64,000 bases of DNA from Lithospermum erythrorhizon (lineage: Eukaryota; Streptophyta; Magnoliopsida; Boraginales; Boraginaceae). Numbering within the stretch: the stretch's first letter is position 1; each line of letters opens with the position of its first letter. The notes beneath the pieces were generated by a model. The model worked only from the letters and a program-made list of their open reading frames with translations, searched no databases and was not told the origin of the DNA. The stretch lies in the NCBI GenBank assembly GCA_019722365.1, contig JADFUC010000391.1, positions 1,922,001-1,986,000 of the forward strand, read 5' to 3'. Positions 62,201 to 64,000 of this stretch are shown in pieces. Both the position numbers and the translations under genes were made by a program.

Positions 62201-62818
62201 TATGTTAACCTAAGTATTCATAAGGCAAAATGAATCACCTAGATTTATTCTGTCTTTCGACATAATATATCATCTTTAGCAGAAGAACAACACACCACTT
62301 CAAATGAAGTACATACATACCTGAAATATAAGACCTCCAAGAACATATTTCCAGTTCTCGACTAACAATTTCGCTTCCACCAACACTTCTGTACAAATTC
62401 TTTTCCATAGCTTCTCATCATAAGAACAATCATAAAACAATATCAACATACCTCACAAATTCTACTATTAATCAGAAGGGCACTTTCAAAATATCATATT
62501 CTACTTATAATCAAAATTCAAAAGGGTACTTTCAAAATATCAAATTCTACTAATAATCAAAGGGTACTTTCAAAATATCAAATACTACTAATAATCAAGG
62601 GTACTTTCAAAATATCAAATACTACTAATAATCAAAAGGGTACTTCCAAAATATCAAATTCTACTAATAACCAAAAGAGTACTTTCAAAATATCAAATTC
62701 TACTAATAATCAAAGGGGTACTTTCAAATATCATAAATGCAAATTTTCCAAAAGGTGAAACATAATAAAGACAAAAGAGACGAACCTTTGAAGCTCCGCG
62801 ACCTATGAAAATGGACAT
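59234..62818 (-). CDS. IPCS: Inositol phosphorylceramide synthase
   Basis: It transfers phosphoinositol from phosphatidylinositol to ceramide in the Golgi, making the base of GIPC sphingolipids; loss of one form in Arabidopsis (ERH1) affects cell death. Twelve small exons: 62786-62818, 62321-62410, 61428-61514, 61272-61340, 61043-61123, 60531-60602, 60353-60413, 60175-60277, 59757-59852, 59619-59665, 59406-59512, 59234-59311. They give 307 residues in frame. Visible family text includes [37 protein letters not shown] and [15 protein letters not shown]. Two catalytic blocks carry the His-His-Asp triad: [10 protein letters not shown] (His at about 181) and [13 protein letters not shown] (His222, Asp226). 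Most exons are too short to show as long open frames. No lesion seen. Confidence 0.93.
62478..62735. repeat. Minisatellite in IPCS intron 1
   Basis: About seven copies of a unit of about 38 bp (gggtactttcaaaatatcaa, then ttctactaataatcaaa) lie in tandem, with 1-3 differences between units. The first and last copies are more diverged. Confidence 0.9.
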
Positions 62819-64000
62819 ATTATTGTCTACTTGCTGGTGTTGATAATGGTTTGGTGATGTTTTCTATGCCAAGGCAAAAAAAGGGCCATACCATATTACA
62901 ATATCATAACAAACCAACTTATAGTATTACCATGCAGATCAAAATATTTCATTGTCGGAACAAACAACTCATTTGTCCCAAAATTATGGATCAATGCACA
63001 AATATTATCACAACAAATTCCTAGTATTAATCAAAAAACAAGAATAATAATTTTCATATATGTTATGGAAAAATATATAATTGTCTATGATTATTTGTAT
63101 GCTTTGTCTTGGAAAAATCTTGAATTTTGATATGAGAAATATATAATTTTGTTTGATATATATTTTGAATCTATTATTAAGGGAGTGCTTAAATTAGTTT
63201 GTGTTTGTTGTTATTGCATAGTGTCTAACGTTGCATGCATAGAAGAAGACCTCTAATTCCGCTTTACCCTTGACTACTTTAAAATTTGAATAGGAAGTGC
63301 TGCATTTAATACTTCCTGATTTTTTAAATTCTTTTTACACAACTATTAAAAAATATTATTATTTTATTTTTGTACCCTCATTTATAATAGAATGAATTTT
63401 GACTCTACACAGATTCTCATAAAATATTTAAATTAAAAAAGAAAAAATGACTCAAATACATTTAATGTTTATGGATATAAGAGGGAAAGTAAACACAAAA
63501 ATGCATAGAAAATATAGAATGACAAGTAAAAAACAAAACAAAAAAATTTGTTAGAATAACAAGTAAAAAATCCGGAAAGTATTAGATATTGGTTAAATGT
63601 TTATTAGCTTTGATTTTCTAATATGGTGAGAGGACCAAAGTAGTAAATTTGGATTGACGTGAATCTAGTCATCTAGATTATGATAAAATTTAAAAGCTAA
63701 TTTTGATGAAGATATTAAAATGAATCGAGTTGATTGTCTTAAAATAAGAGTATTATATAGTTGAGGTGAATGGATATGAAATTTAATTGAAAATGAGACT
63801 CTCTTTCATTATACCTCAAATAGAGGATTAATAAATACAAGATGAATGAAATTAAACAAGTGCATCATTTTCCATGAGTCTAGTTCGAATGAGAATCGGG
63901 TAACTCGTTGGGATTAACATTTTCTCGAAGTTTCGAGCCATTTTGTATTTTCGAATCAACTCGATAAGACCTCAAGAGGTTAAACACGAATTTTTGTAGG
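62819..64000. other. Intergenic, 5' flank of IPCS
   Basis: AT-rich. It should hold the IPCS promoter on the minus strand near 62820-63200. No gene, RNA or transposon could be supported up to the window end. Confidence 0.45.

Noticed and set aside
1..64000. A previously undescribed system (gene cluster, defence island, novel RNA array)
   Set aside because: All well-formed genes belong to known plant families, and the remaining structured DNA fits known transposon classes. No co-oriented set of unknown genes or regular array was found.

Overview
This is nuclear DNA from a flowering plant. It has intron-split genes with GT-AG junctions, AT-rich intergenic DNA full of plant transposon remnants, and several genes for plastid-targeted proteins. 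It fits a eudicot. A Caryophyllales/Amaranthaceae relative is possible from the wording of the fructose-bisphosphatase, but that is a weak inference. I saw no bacterial, viral or CRISPR-type system.

Layout. 0.6-1.9 kb: gene debris (an F-box fragment, a second copy of two PHT4;2 exons, and a fragment of a DNA polymerase V/MYBBP1A-like gene). 2.6-3.6 kb: intact intronless acetylglutamate kinase (NAGK, minus). 4.8-5.4 kb: a field of short AT-rich repeats. 5.6-17.3 kb: an old hAT DNA transposon whose left part is split by a decayed Ty1/copia retrotransposon. 18.1-22.1 kb: plastid anion transporter PHT4;2 (plus), with a heavily corrupted exon 3. 22.8-29.0 kb: DEX1 (minus, 13 exons). 29.4-40.9 kb: a gene-free block holding two related tRNA-derived SINEs, a non-autonomous LTR element, LTR-like debris, a foldback MITE and a complete non-autonomous CACTA element. 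42.4-45.6 kb: an O-fucosyltransferase (plus). 47.1-62.8 kb: five minus-strand genes in a row, namely FLN1/PAP6, pTAC13, a broken chloroplast fructose-1,6-bisphosphatase, an intronless UbiA prenyltransferase of the PPT1/COQ2 type, and inositol phosphorylceramide synthase.

How the genes relate. Many products act in the plastid: NAGK (arginine synthesis), PHT4;2 (anion/phosphate transport), FLN1 and pTAC13 (plastid transcription) and the Calvin-cycle phosphatase. There is no operon logic; neighbourhood probably reflects conserved gene order. From memory of Arabidopsis locus numbers, IPCS1, chloroplast FBPase, FLN1 and an O-fucosyltransferase are near neighbours there, as are DEX1 and PTAC13.

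The most informative observations are: (1) the FBPase gene is interrupted inside an exon by a 581-bp solo LTR with a perfect 5-bp target duplication, and a second solo LTR of the same family sits inverted in one of its introns; (2) the first FBPase intron is almost entirely a tRNA-derived SINE-like sequence; (3) indels cluster in PHT4;2 exon 3, while a cleaner copy of that exon lies 19 kb away; (4) a 19-nt G run controls the N-terminal extension of the prenyltransferase. I found no convincing new biological system.
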